A stretch of DNA of 64,000 nt, from NCBI RefSeq assembly GCF_963966145.1, contig NC_091049.1, forward strand, positions 2,356,001 through 2,420,000, in the 5' to 3' direction. Within the stretch, counting starts at the first letter, position 1; the number at the start of each line of letters is the position of its first letter. The stretch is from Tenebrio molitor. Lineage: Eukaryota > Arthropoda > Insecta > Coleoptera > Tenebrionidae. The notes below the pieces were generated by a model. The model was not told the DNA's origin and made no database searches. It saw nothing but the letters and a program-made list of their open reading frames with translations. Below, piece by piece: positions 24,101 to 35,930 of this stretch. The position numbers and the translations under genes were made by a program.

Positions 24101-25939
24101 GGTCGACGGTTCTGTTTTCGACGAGGAGGGGCGGCGGGGGTTGGTCACGTGACGCGGTTCTCGCGTACTGGCAGAATTCGACCAACGACTTGGCCTGCTG
24201 CGTGTTCAGGTCGCAGTCCGCCGGCACGTTTGACAGTTCGGGGGTCACGTGACGACTCGCCGGGACGGTTTTGTTCTTGTTCACGTGAAAGACGGTCCTG
24301 TAGACTTTTCCCTGTGCTGAAATATTATTCTCGATTTGTTTTTTTTTACTTGAGGCGAGGTTGTGTACCCAAAACTTGTACGGCAAAACTGGACGGAAGA
24401 CTACCATGTGGGCCCAGAGATCCGAGTTGGATGTCCGAATCCGTGATGGGCACGATGGTACCGCTGGCCATGATGACGTTTCCATATTTTAGTCTGAAAG
24501 AGTTGATTTAGCTCTGTCTTAAGCGGTTGCCATTTTGAAGTGGCAACATCGACCCATAATATTATTGTTATGCGGCGATGTTGCCACTTCAAAATGGCAA
24601 CTTAAGACATTAATAACGTCTTGGTAAAACTGTTAAGTTAGCTCTCGTGGAACTGATGCCGTTCTAAAGCGGTACCATCTTAAAGTAGCATATTTTTCGG
24701 GGGTACCATCCGAGAACCACACATTATTAAAATGACGGAAACAACGGAAGATGCAACTTTTTGGGTTACTTAACGGTACCACCGTTATTTTTTCGTTGGG
24801 AGCCCTTACTCTCTGCATCCATGCTTCAGCGCCTTGGCCCAGACGCTGATCAGGGCGCCATCTTTACCGGCGACGAACAAGTGAACGCTCCTCTGCACGG
24901 CCAACTTGTCGGCGGTACCCCAGAATCTGGTGCGACACGACGGCAGGTTCAACAAGAGATCTTCGGCGAACGAGTCGCCCCTGACGTGACCCCTCAAAGC
25001 TCCGAACTGTTCGTAGCCGCGTTCGTCGCCCCTTGAACGGGAAATTTTAGTTGAGAAACAAAAATCTAGAGGGAGTCTCACAGGAGGGACATCCAATCGC
25101 CGTCCCTCCACGTTTCTCGCGCCAGGGCGTCGGCCAGGAGGGAGGTGGAGGCGTCTTGGGGGTAGAACTTGGGGGCGCCGGCGCTGGTCCAGCTGCCACA
25201 TTTACTATTAGTATCGGTCAGGAACAAAATGTTTGTTTTTTACATGAAGCTGAACTGGACGTGGTGGACGTCGCGGGAGGCGTCGCTCAGGAGACCGTTG
25301 TAAGTCACGCGGAGTCTCTTGAACGGTTCCAGGACTTCGATCTGGAGGTCTTTGGTTTTCCACTGCCAACCCGACAGTCTGTAAAGTTTCGTTGGGTTAT
25401 CACCTGTCAAACGAACGACCGGTTAGTGGGTTGGTGGCACTGCTTGAGGTTTTTACCCGGAAATGTGTAGACAGCGCCCGTTGCCAACCTCAAAGACAGG
25501 AAAACTTCACCGACGAGCTCGGACTGGACGATGAACCTCAACGACAAACTGTTGCCTTTCTGGTCCACCCCGTAGATGTAGTGGTTGTCGTTGTGCTGAA
25601 ATAGACACGAGTAGGCCGTGCGATCACGTCAAAAGTGCTTTGTTTTACAATGTCCGACGTGATCTCCTTGGGATTTTCTAGGGACTTTTTCGTCGCCTCG
25701 TCCAATGAATTCCTGCATTTCTTTTGGTACTTTTTGATGGCAGGCCTGGCGAAAATCAATTTGACGAGGTAGAACCAATCTGAAACGGGAAATATTCGAT
25801 TGGCGATCGACAATCCGCGTTTCTTACCTCGATTTGTGAAAAAACGATTCTCGGTTTTGTGCTTGAAAAGTAGAGAGTAGAAGGCTATGGGTATTAGAAA
25901 TAGTGTTACGTAATAGCATGCATTGAGTAGAAACTCCAT
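21130..25939 (-). CDS. Rifampicin phosphotransferase/PEP synthase-like dikinase
   Basis: Fourteen exons (25939-25828, 25779-25649, 25595-25457, 25403-25244, 25192-25082, 25031-24810, 24493-24405, 24316-23991, 23944-23796, 23746-22156, 22106-21715, 21668-21457, 21404-21306, 21254-21130) give 1285 residues. An N-terminal hydrophobic segment (about 8-26) looks like a membrane anchor. An insect-specific region fills about 40-400. The ATP-grasp PPDK_N domain runs from GGKGSS (414) through VRSSA (518-522) to QSRPVTT (710-716). After a helical stretch comes the swivelling phosphohistidine domain, GGLVSHGAVIAREYGLPC, with His near 1244. No TIM-barrel pyruvate domain follows, so the order matches rifampicin phosphotransferase, not true PEP synthase. 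The reaction is inferred to be ATP-dependent dikinase phosphotransfer to an unknown substrate. The exon 7 donor (24405) was chosen by phase; GTAAAA at 24349 is an alternative but breaks frame. Confidence 0.88.
24516..24608. repeat. Hairpin palindrome in a dikinase intron
   Basis: GTTGCCATTTTGAAGTGGCA in the left arm (24516-24551) is exactly mirrored in the right arm (24576-24608), with outer GTCTTAAG/(C)TTAAGAC also pairing. The loop is 24 bases. It lies in the 316-bp intron 24494-24809. A diverged partial copy (TTAGCTCT... AAAGCGGTACCATCTTAAAG) follows at about 24640-24690. Confidence 0.85.
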
Positions 25940-27607
25940 TGCGACACTAGACTGAGACACCGAGATTGTGTCATTTAACAGGTGGGTTTGATAAAATCCC
26001 GATAAAAATTATCTCTAAACTTGGAAGTTTGGAAACTTATCTATCGCTGCACTCTAGATTGCGACAAACGCGGAAAAATCCCGTCTCGAATGTAATTTTG
26101 CACGATATCAAAGTTCGTGGGTCAGATTTGCGTGGTAGATAAACCCAACAACTAAACTGTTATTTCTCCGTGTGTTACATAATGGTACAATTACTTTGTT
26201 GTTATTGTCACATTAAATTAAACCAGTCCAGTGACGACTCGACTTGAGAGGCTGTGAAGCATAAATTAATAAATCTCGAAACTTCAGTTTTTAATGCCGC
26301 AATGAAAACGAAAGTTAAATGAAACGTCAGAAGAGTTTGAAAATATCTCTAGATTTTTGGGTCTATGGTGGTGGTGAAACAAATGAAAAGCTTGACATGT
26401 TCGCCTATTTTCTTAATCACAATCTGATATCACCATTTGTGATTTCTTATTACTTGTCGCGAGGAGAACAGGCTCCTGGTTACAATTTTTATGTGTTTTG
26501 AGCATTTTCCCGTGTTTGTGATGAATTTTAAAGCGCCGCCTCTGAGTATCGTGTAAAAATCGTCAGTTATGCCCACGGATTACTAATACGGATAGGCCAC
26601 TCTTTGTATAAGAATGAGAACCAGTTTCAGAGCCATCTATCCGCCCTGAGCCAAAACATTTAGCCAGGCAACAGACCAAACCACGGGTCCAAACCTACTA
26701 CCAAATTTAAATTTTTAATTTCAAAGGTAATATTATCAATAACAATTAATCATTAATAATGTGTTACTTTATGTTGTATTGTTTTTATACAATTTTATAA
26801 CACATTATTAATGACTAATTGTCAGTGATAATAATTAATTCAAGTCGAAGATAAAACAAAACATTCTGTAATAACTGTTAAAAAAATGTATTATCACAAA
26901 AATATTAACTCAAAACGACACTAATCAAGTAATCAACTTAAGACAGATACAATTATTATCTGTTAAATCGTTTTAATAACAATATAGTAATTTACGTTAT
27001 AAGTCCGGTAGACGGTAGGTTAGGTATTTGTAGAACGTTATGAGTTACACATTATGGATGAGGCGACGTTAAGCATCCTTATTATTACAATTGGGCATAC
27101 AACACTTTTTTTTTAAACACAAACGACGAAAGCATGGTTTAATTAAATTAAACTGATCTTGAATTTTGAAGTGCTGAACTGCTGACTCTGTGATTTACAC
27201 GGTTTCTTATATTTGTTTAGTTCAGAGCTAATAGATGGCGCTAACCTATATAAAATAAAATAAAAAATACGAGTTAACATGTACTTTTTCATTAAAATTA
27301 AGTTACAACATTGTGTTTTGTACTATAATTTTATTGTTACTAGTTTTTTTTATTATTATATTTGACTTCTGAGAATATAAGTCGTCTCAGGGCGAGCAGA
27401 TGGCGCTGATGCTCGCGGTTTCAATACGTCCTATGTTGTTTCACCCCCCTGGTTATGCCAACGCCAATGGAACGCGACGTTCGTGCAACGCCCGCGGCCC
27501 GCGAGAGGCGCTGTTCGCGTTCTGTCAAGTGTCAAATTTCTAACCTCAGTCAGTTCGGTTTTATGTTTGTTTATGGTGATTTACAGAGTAATTTAGTGTT
27601 GTGAAAG
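25940..27607. other. Divergent spacer between the dikinase and GPN1
   Basis: No gene is supported. It contains the 110-bp palindrome at 26728-26837. A short inverted pair also occurs, near 26630-26651 (GCCATCTATCCGCCCTGAG) and 27390-27410 (CTCAGGGCGAGCAGATGGC). Sequence near 27450-27600 is more GC-rich and probably holds the GPN1 promoter. Confidence 0.5.
26728..26837. mobile_element. Palindromic element (about 110 bp)
   Basis: Arms of about 48 bp: ACAATTAATCATTAATAATG and flanks on the left are mirrored by CATTATTAATGACTAATTGT on the right, including an outer TATTATCA/TGATAATA. Either a very small MITE or an AT-rich cruciform-forming sequence. Confidence 0.6.
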
Positions 27608-28758
27608 ATGGATGAAACGGAGAGAAAAGGACCGGTCAGTTTGATCGTTTTAGGAATGGCAGGTTCAGGCAAGACGTCTCTGGTGACCCGACTGACGAAT
27701 TCCCCCAAGAAGCCCTACGTCGTGAACTTGGACCCCGCGTGCTCGAACCTGCCGTATTTCGCCAACATCGGTGAGCGTTTTAACATCGATCGATGTCGTA
27801 ATCGTGACACCGTTCTGTAGATATTAGAGACACCGTGAACTACAAAGAGGTAATGAAACAGTACAAGTTGGGGCCGAACGGGGCGATCGTCACTTCGCTC
27901 AATCTCTTCTCGACGAAGTTTTCCGAAGTGATCGGTTTCATAGAGAAGGCCCCGCACGAGCTGTGCGTTTTGGACACTCCCGGCCAGATCGAGGTGTTCA
28001 CCTGGTCGGTCTCGGGGTCGATAATCACCGAGACGTTGGCGTCGACTTTGCCCACGGCGATCTTGTACGTGGTCGACTGCGTGCGAAGCACTTCCCCCGT
28101 AACCTTCATGTCGAACATGCTGTACGCGTGTTCCATCCTGTACAAGACCCGGTTGCCGTTCATAGTCGTGATGAACAAAATCGACATCGTCGACCATTCG
28201 TACGCCCTCGACTGGATGAACGACTTCGAGTCGTTCCAGCAGGCTCTGGAAGCGGACGACAGCTACATCACCAACCTGACCCGGTCGATGGCGCTGACGC
28301 TAGACGAGTTCTACAGGAATTTGAAAGTGTGCGGGGTCAGCGCCGCCACCGGACAAGGCATCGACGACCTGTACAAGCTGATCGAAGAGTCGCGACAGGC
28401 CTACGAAACGTAATAGGTTGTGGGGTGTCCTTCCAAAGTTAGAGTTTGTGGTTGCAGGGAGTACCGAGGCGAGTGGAAACGGATCAAGGCGAGGGCGGAA
28501 GCGCAGAAGACGGAGAGAGCGGAGAGCGCCAAGAGCGAGCAGTGCGTCGCCGTGCCTCAGGGGGCTGAACTGTCGGATGTGTTCTTGAGGCATCCGGGGA
28601 ACGACAGCAGTTCCGACTCGGAGGGCGAAGAGGCGCCCTACGAGGGGGGCGTGGAAGAGAAGGACGACGAGGACGTGTTCAAAAGGGTGGTGCAGCAGCA
28701 GAGAGAGATGCAGATAAAGAGGGCCAAGGAGGCGGAGAGTAAGAAGCAGAAGACCTAA
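27608..28758 (+). CDS. GPN1: GPN-loop GTPase 1
   Basis: Three exons (27608-27770, 27821-28409, 28458-28758) encode 350 residues. Motifs: P-loop GMAGSGKTS (residues 16-24), the defining GPN loop in GPNGAIVTS, DTPGQIE, and NKIDIVD for guanine recognition. FMSNMLYACSILYKT is near-identical across the family. The C-terminal tail is acidic then coiled (QQQREMQIKRAKEAESKK). GPN1 forms a heterodimer with GPN3 and is needed for assembly and nuclear import of RNA polymerase II. The exon 1 start is directly before the P-loop segment and no upstream in-frame alternative is needed. Confidence 0.97.
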
Positions 28759-28813
28759 GTAAGTCTTCCACATCTGAATGTGATGAAAGTTGATCTTATG
28801 ATAAGTTGTTGAT

Positions 28814-28819
28814 AATAAA
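28814..28819 (+). promoter_or_regulatory. Poly(A) signal of GPN1
   Basis: AATAAA 56 bases after the stop. Confidence 0.6.
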
Positions 28820-28859
28820 AATGGAAAAATACCTTCATTTCCTGTTTTTATCAATTAAC

Positions 28860-29466
28860 CTAACAGATGATTATGCAACAGTAACGCTTTAGGAGTGTGC
28901 GGCAATTTCATGAGCGGTGAGGGGACATAAATAAAACTTCGCATCTGTTTAATAGTCTATTATACTGCAGAACACATCCGAATATACACGATATATTTTT
29001 AAATGATGCAAATACTAAATGAAATAAAAAAGGCAAGTCTTAGTCGTTATGTATTTGTATCACGCACACTAAACTTAAAAACGATTTCAAAAAAGGGGAA
29101 AAATAAAAACAATAAAGAAACTATAAAGAAATAGTGAACATAAAGATCATGGATCGCAATTTAAAAATCTACAATTCATATAAATACACATTTATCTAAA
29201 TAAAACTATTTTCACAGATTTGTTCAATATTTTTGTATTTTTCATTTTAAACGACGTTTTGCAGCGTGCCTCGCACACTTTTAGAAAATACTTGGGAACT
29301 TTTTTTTACTAAAACCTATCGTACAGTCATCGTGAAAACAACACTCTCAGCCGGTCGTCGACGTCTTTTAGGTTTAAAAATGTCACTTTGACGTGCCATC
29401 TCTGAATACTACTTGAGGCCCTGTATACGTTACGTTACACTACATCGTCAGACTTGAATGAGAAAC
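28860..29466. other. Spacer / sno 3' UTR
   Basis: AT-rich, without a coding exon. It probably includes the 3' UTR of strawberry notch on the minus strand. No exact AATAAA was found for that strand; an ATTAAA variant occurs near 28950. Confidence 0.45.
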
Positions 29467-32400
29467 TTAATCGAACGTCACTTCCTCCGTCTTCTCCGCA
29501 TCCGAAGAGAGCGCCTCCACCAGCGCGTCCACGCAATTCTTTGGTATCAACGTACCTTAAACACACAACAGACCCGGTGAGAACACCTCTCTGCCGAACA
29601 CCACTTCCGCGAGACTTACCGACAATCTTGAGATCGTCCTTGGTGCGCAACCTGATCACCTGCATTTTATTGTTGTGCGTCCCGTTTTTGCTCGCCAACA
29701 CTCCCTCCACCCGGCTCCAGACGGACAGCACCGAGCCCGAGACGACGTTGTACGTCCTCCTCCTGAGTCCCACCTCGCAGTCGTGCCCCAGGTTGACGTT
29801 CCTGCAGTTGCCCCTCCAGTAGGCGTGCGAGCACGTGTTCACGGACGAGTCGTACTGCTGCGTCCAGGCCTCCTCCGCGTCCGCCGACTCCACCTTCTTG
29901 TACTTCTTCTCCAGCTCGGCCAGGCTCTCCTGCCTGAACTGCAGTCCCGTGTTCGGTCTGTACACCGAAAACATCTGCTCCTTCTTCGACTCGTTTTTGT
30001 TCTTTTTGGAGGGGCCGCTCTCCGCCGCCACCGCCAGGATGGCCGTGTGCTTCCCGTTGCGGATCTGGTGCGATATGTAGAAGCCCTCGTCCTCGCCCGT
30101 CAGCTCCGACAGCTTCTCGAGCGCCTCGGGCCAGGACATGCCGCGCTCCACGTGCACGGTGTGCAGCTCGGTGGGGGCGGTGCCGGTCGCGTGCTTCCGC
30201 AGGAACGTGATGGTGCGGACGCGCTTCACCATCTCGCCCCCGGCGCCCAGGTCGAGGATCCCGAGGTCGAACCGCCCGGCCCGCTTCGCCTGAGTTATTA
30301 TGGCCTCCAGGGTGTCCGTGAAATACCTGAATATCACGTCAAAATTGCCAGTCGTTCCGTCTGCGGTCCGCATCTACCGGCCAACCAAACAAACACAAAC
30401 ATTTGCTACTCACCTGAACAGTCTATTTTGTAATTCTACGGGCATTCCTAGTATTCTATTAAGGAACTTGGACATATTGTTATAATCTTTATCCAAAGAC
30501 AGCACTCCCGGCATCGATTCACTGTTAACGATCAATCCCACACCGACCAACGCCGCTGCCACGTCTTTGAAGAAATCCCCCTTGTAGTCTCTGGGGGGCG
30601 GCACCACCGGACTCTCGTAACCCATGATCGCCTTCATCGTCGCCTCCAACGCCGTCCTTCCGTACTTGTTGTCGATGTTGAACTGGCTCAGATCTCTGGT
30701 TTCGGTCGCTCGTCGATCACCGTGCGTCAACGCCCCCAAGCTTTCCAACCTCTTCGCCACGATGGAAGCGAACCGCCTCTCGCCGGCCAGGTCCGATATC
30801 AGGAATATGTACTCCGGGGCGTTCACCTGTCCGACAAAAACGCAAAAATCATAATAACAAAACAAACTGTCACAAATCCTCCTCCTCCTTACCTGGTTGC
30901 TCCTGTGGGTTCTCCCGAACTGCTGTATGGCCCTGTCGGCCGACCACGGCAACTCTAACGTGATGTGCACCCTCCTCCTCTGGTTCTTGACCCTCCTGTC
31001 GCTCTGCAACGATATACCGCTGGAGGCGGCCTCGGATATGATCGCTACGTCCTTCTCGCCGTCCATGAAACGTTGCTTCTCGGTCAGATTGAGCGTCTCC
31101 AGCGGGACGTCGACCTCCGACCGGCTCTCATACTGTATCCCCCCGTCTTCCGTCTGGACGACGCGCCCCTTCCGCCCCGTCATCTCGGCCACGTTCTCGG
31201 GACCGCCGAGCTCGTCGATCAGCTGGTCGAGAGTGTTCGGCGGCAGTCTCTCCCCCAACTGTTCGATCTTCATCAGCAGCTCCTCCTTCATGCTGCAGGC
31301 GCGCTCTATCGCGTTCATCGGGGGCGCCGCCGGTTTGACGTCGTTGGTCACACCTCCGTTCACCTTGGCTGAAGGAGAACATGAGAACAGTCGCGGATCA
31401 AGGTGGCGCGTCCCCTACCTTTGCCGCTCTTCTGCGTCAGCATCATCTGCAGCTTGTCCTGCGTCGACGGCCTCTTCTTCGACTTCTTCTGCTTCTTGCC
31501 CTTCTTCTTGTTGCGACTCCACGGATCGTTGTCCGAGTCGCTGTCCGAATTGAACGGGTTGAAGTCGCTGCTCGCGTTCGAATCGGAATGTTCTTCGGAA
31601 ATTTCGCTCTCGACGTTCGACATGTGGTACTCCGAGTCCGAACTCTTGACGGAGTCGTTGTCGCTGTCCGACGTCGACCACTTGTTTCGTTTCACAGCTC
31701 TGACGGCAGCTTGACGCACTGAAATCATCACATGTTTGCCAAATCTCAAAGCGAATCGGGAGCGTTTTTACTTTTTCGCTTGCCCGACGAGCTGCCTTCG
31801 TCGTTGCCGTTGGTCGCCTTCTTCAAGCTGGACGTGTTCGTCGGCATCTCCAGCCCCAGTAGTCGCTGTATCCTGCTTCGGTCCGGCGCCGGAAAATGCT
31901 TCTCCACCAGAGTCTGAAACACACCTGGAACAAAACGCGTCAGACCGCGCTCTGGGGCAACCGCTCGACCGCACCTTTAGCCGTCGAGACGAAATCCGTA
32001 AGCTCCCCGTCGTCGCGCTCCAGCTGCTCCAAAGTCCGCGCCTCCCCCGTGCTCTGCAACCCTATCACGACGCACTTGCCGCATTTGATGGCCTCGTGGG
32101 CCACGGCGACCGCGTGGGGCACCTTCGCCGCTATGCACAGATACTTGAAGAAGCGCTGGTGGGCCGACCAGAACTGGCCCCACATCGTCTTCCTCATGCG
32201 ATTTTCCGCGTCCACCAGTTCGGCCGCCTCGTGGAACTTCTGCATCGCCTCCACCCACAGCTTCACGCTGGCGTCGTAAGCTTTCTCGAAGTCCTTCGAC
32301 AGCGGCACCTCCTCGATCTTGAAGGCGACGCCGTGAAAGCTCAACTGACGGGCGATGTACATCCCTGTAAACATTTTGAACGTCAGAAGTGGTGGCGCCA

Positions 32401-34997
32401 CCGTCGAAAACTCGCCTCTCAGCTTCATGTCCATCGCGACGATCTCCATGGCACCCACGCCGCGCTTTTCCACCGCCGAGATAAAATCGGCGAACTCCTT
32501 GAACGGTGTGCCCTCCCCCCACATCCCCAGCCGCACCATGTACGCCATGTTGCGGGGTTCGGAGGCCCCCGTGGCGGACGCGTACACCACCCTGGCCTTG
32601 GGCAGTTTGTTTTGTAACTCCAAGACGGTCAGACCTGGCGGGCAAAATTCAAATTACCATTTCAACGATGCCTAGTGCTCGAAAACCGTACCGGTCTTGG
32701 TAGGTTTCGACGACCCCACCGGGCACAAATTCTTCGCTCTGTGGCACTCATCAAAAATAATCAACCCGTCGAAATCCTGTCCGCACCACTGCAACAACTG
32801 CTTCAGCCTCGACTTGTACTTCCCCCCGGCGGAGTTGCTCTCGCCGATCAGCGCCGAGTACGTGCTGAAGATGACTCCCTTCTTGATGTTGCCGTTGATG
32901 GCCGACGATATTTTCGCGTATTTGAACTTGTTCAGGGGATGCACCTCGATCCGGCCGGCGCCGATGTCCTTCAGGTCCCTCTCGGCGTCGTACTTGAGAT
33001 CGTTCGAGACCGATACCCAGATGGCGCGCTTGCGTCCTTTCAGGTAGTTCTCGAAGATGACGCCGGCGATCGTGCGACCTTTGCCGACGCCGGCGCCGTC
33101 ACCTATCAGAAAACCCGCCCTGGAACCGTCGGGGAGGATGTGCTCGTGCGCCTGCGACGTGTAAGTGATGCTCTCGAGTTGCAGCGCCGACAGCGCCCCC
33201 GAACGGATCGTCTCGTCGGGCACCGACAGTTTGTACCAGACGTCGGCCGGCGCCACCGACGACAGCGACGCCGTCTCCACCACCGGGTCCGGGTGTTTCT
33301 TACCCAGCTTCAGCTTCGAGGGCATGTAGTCCGAGTAGGTCTCCGCCACTCCCAGCTCTTCGTCGTCCACCTGAACAAACCCGGAATCATTTCAAAACTT
33401 ATCATTTTATTCTCCCAAAAATGACGTGTCTGTAGAGGGCGCTGTAGTAGTCAAGGTCAACTTGATTGTTCGTCTACTAGACGAGCATCTATGGCCAAAC
33501 AATTTTAATTTATCACTTACCCGTCGGATCCAAATAAAAAATTATCTCTAGATGCAAAATGTTAAAAAAAGGAAACCTTTTTAACGTGATATTGGTTTTA
33601 CAAGTGATTATTTTTGTTCGTTATGAAGCGAGATCGTCTTGTAATGACAGATAATGGAAATGGTACAGAGCCCTCTGCTGTTCAATTAGCAAACTACAAC
33701 TTCTGACATTTTTCATATTTTGCGGTAGATTTTGCTCAAATTAAATCATGATTTACACTGTAGAAGATAATTAGAGTGATAATTTGTTAAGAATTCACGA
33801 GAAATCCTGTATATTCCGGTTATATTTTCAAATGTGGTGAAATCGACGATGACATAACCTTACTTTTTGCTTGCCGATTTACGTCACTCTGCGACGATTT
33901 TACCGTGATTTAAAATTTTACCTCTTCCTCCTCTTGATGGTGTCGCGGGTTGGCCCCCGAATTCATCCACATCGAGGCTACTGCTTTGTTACTGAGTTGT
34001 CCCCCCCACTGCGGGGGTCCCGTCGGATTTGAGTATAATAAAGCTGATAAATTTTGCAAGAAGGGATTTTGCATGTAAGGACTGTTCATTCCCAGTGCCG
34101 CCATCTCCACTGTCGAAAGAAAGACCGTTAATGAACCGGCAAAACATGTTGCGCAATCACATCAACAAAGTAAATAAAATTAAATGAATAAAAAGCGCCT
34201 CGCATGCTGTCAACCAATTCAGAGTGAAAATCGGTAAGAAAAAAAAAATAAATTTTGGGGTCCTGCGGCTGTGGTTAATGCTACGACTACCTACTCAAAA
34301 AAATCGGCAAAAAAATACGAGTCCGGTGGCGCTTTAATTTCTATTGTCTACTGGATGCGCCACCGGCGTTCGACATGCTTGATGTTAATTAGTTCGACAA
34401 TCCCTTTTGACTATCCACAAATTGAAAAAGGGGCGAAACTCACGGTGTTTAAGCGAGTTGGACTTACTCTGCTGGAGAAATTGGGCAGCGTTGAAACCAC
34501 CCGGGCCTGAGGGCGGGAACATGGAGCCCACATTCATTGGGCCCCCCAAACTGCTGAGCATGCTGGCCATCGCGGCCATACTGCCCATACTGTATGGGGA
34601 ACCCACTGGAAAACCAAAACCCGACTCATAACTTTCAAAACATTCTCCGACCCCTCTCGAATCGTAAAAACCAAACAATTAAAGTCAACTTACTTGACGA
34701 ATTCCTCATCATGTCGTACGGCCCCAGCGACATGTTCCCGCCCATCTTGCTGTTGCCTCCCATGTTCATCGGCGGCGGCTTCATCTCGTTCTTGATCATG
34801 TCTTCCTGCTTCATCTTGGACTCGCGGGTCTCCTGGATGGAGGCGGCGGCCGCCAGGTCCTTGCCTCCCCCTTTAGAAAACGCGTCAACAAAATCAACTC
34901 AACCTAATTCGCTATACTGACCAGGGACTTCGATCTTGTCTGGATCCTCATCGTCGTCAAAGTCGCTGCCGGACATGTTGTCCAGATCCTCGTCCAT
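29467..34997 (-). CDS. sno: Strawberry notch helicase-like protein
   Basis: Thirteen exons (34997-34922, 34870-34694, 34605-34468, 34109-33922, 33370-32692, 32634-32416, 32364-31975, 31924-31772, 31718-31419, 31368-30893, 30826-30414, 30326-29620, 29555-29467) give 1334 residues. The N-terminus is acidic and Met/Gly/Asn-rich. The helicase core has Walker A GDGAGVGKGRT (283-293) and DECH (400-403). Then come the acidic/Ser-rich spacer, the conserved PENVAEMTGRKGRVV, and helicase motif VI-like WSADRAIQQFGRTHRSNQ. The C-terminal SBNO domain (SVYRPNTG, YWRGNC, GSVLSVW) follows. Known role: nuclear co-regulator in Notch/EGFR signalling; orthologue of SBNO1. The intron 32365-32415 starts with GC instead of GT; its removal restores KLRGMYIARQLSF. 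Confidence 0.97.
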
Positions 34998-35930
34998 TGT
35001 GTGGTGCGTCTTCGTGATTTCGTGGCTGATTCGACTCTAATTCTGCAACTTTGGCACGTTTGAGATGATTGAGCGACGTTCGCGATCAACTATTCATAAC
35101 ACAGCATGACTAATGCAAAGGGGCTAAATTTTTATTTTGGAGCAAATATGGCGCAAACCAACGCCCTAAATCCTGAAACCCGACACAAACGGGCCCAATT
35201 CGACACGGAGACCAGCGTATCAAGTCATCAGAAGCTCCAAAAGCGACCAACTCTTCGAGTTTTTTTATTTTTTGGTTATGAATTTTTAACAACGCTCCGA
35301 CCGACTAAAAAAGAAAAAAAACCGACAATTTCACAAAGAAATGAAAAATTACCGCTGCGGCCGCAATATCCGCTTCAAATCGCGACCGATTAACACGAAT
35401 TTGTGCCCAAAATCAACAAAAATAAACACAAAAGTGAGCGATTCAAGTCATGTAAAAAAATGACATTAACATTTTTTAAAACGCTTTTGGTGGACGATTT
35501 ACAGCCGATTTTCGCGACTTTTCACAACAAACCTGGTCGCCTTGCCGTGGCGATAGAAATTACTCCTGAAAACTACTTACTTCAAGCCTAGATCGCGGCA
35601 TTATTTCAATTTAAAGTCGAGGAAACTGTGCACTGGCATACACACAAACGCCATTACCCATCATGCACTGCGGACTACCAACATTGATTTCTAGGGACAA
35701 AAGAATACAAAAATCACCAAAAAGTTAGGGACTTTTTACAAAAAATCTGGTTACTAGTCTAGGGACTTTTGGTTTGATTCGATTTCGCGCCAGGTGAGTG
35801 TTGCCGAAAAAGCGCAGTTATTGTGCAATGTTGTGTACTTTACAGGTACAAATTAGCCGATCTGTTCTAGTTTTTAATCAGTAAATTTGTCGTGATCGTT
35901 TGGTGGTGACTGCCGACCCTAACCTCAAAA
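34998..35930. promoter_or_regulatory. Divergent promoter region of sno and LRRC47
   Basis: A 933-bp spacer between the two divergent start codons. No coding exon or repeat was recognised. 5' leaders and start sites of both genes must lie here, but no TATA box or strong initiator could be singled out. Confidence 0.5.

Noticed and set aside
26630..27410. Large element bounded by GCCATCTATCCGCCCTGAG and its inverted relative
   Set aside because: Only about 20 bp are similar, with mismatches. No target duplication and no internal symmetry.
29675..30433. 252-codon plus-strand open frame over sno exon 12
   Set aside because: Arg/Leu/Val-rich antisense shadow of conserved sno sequence.
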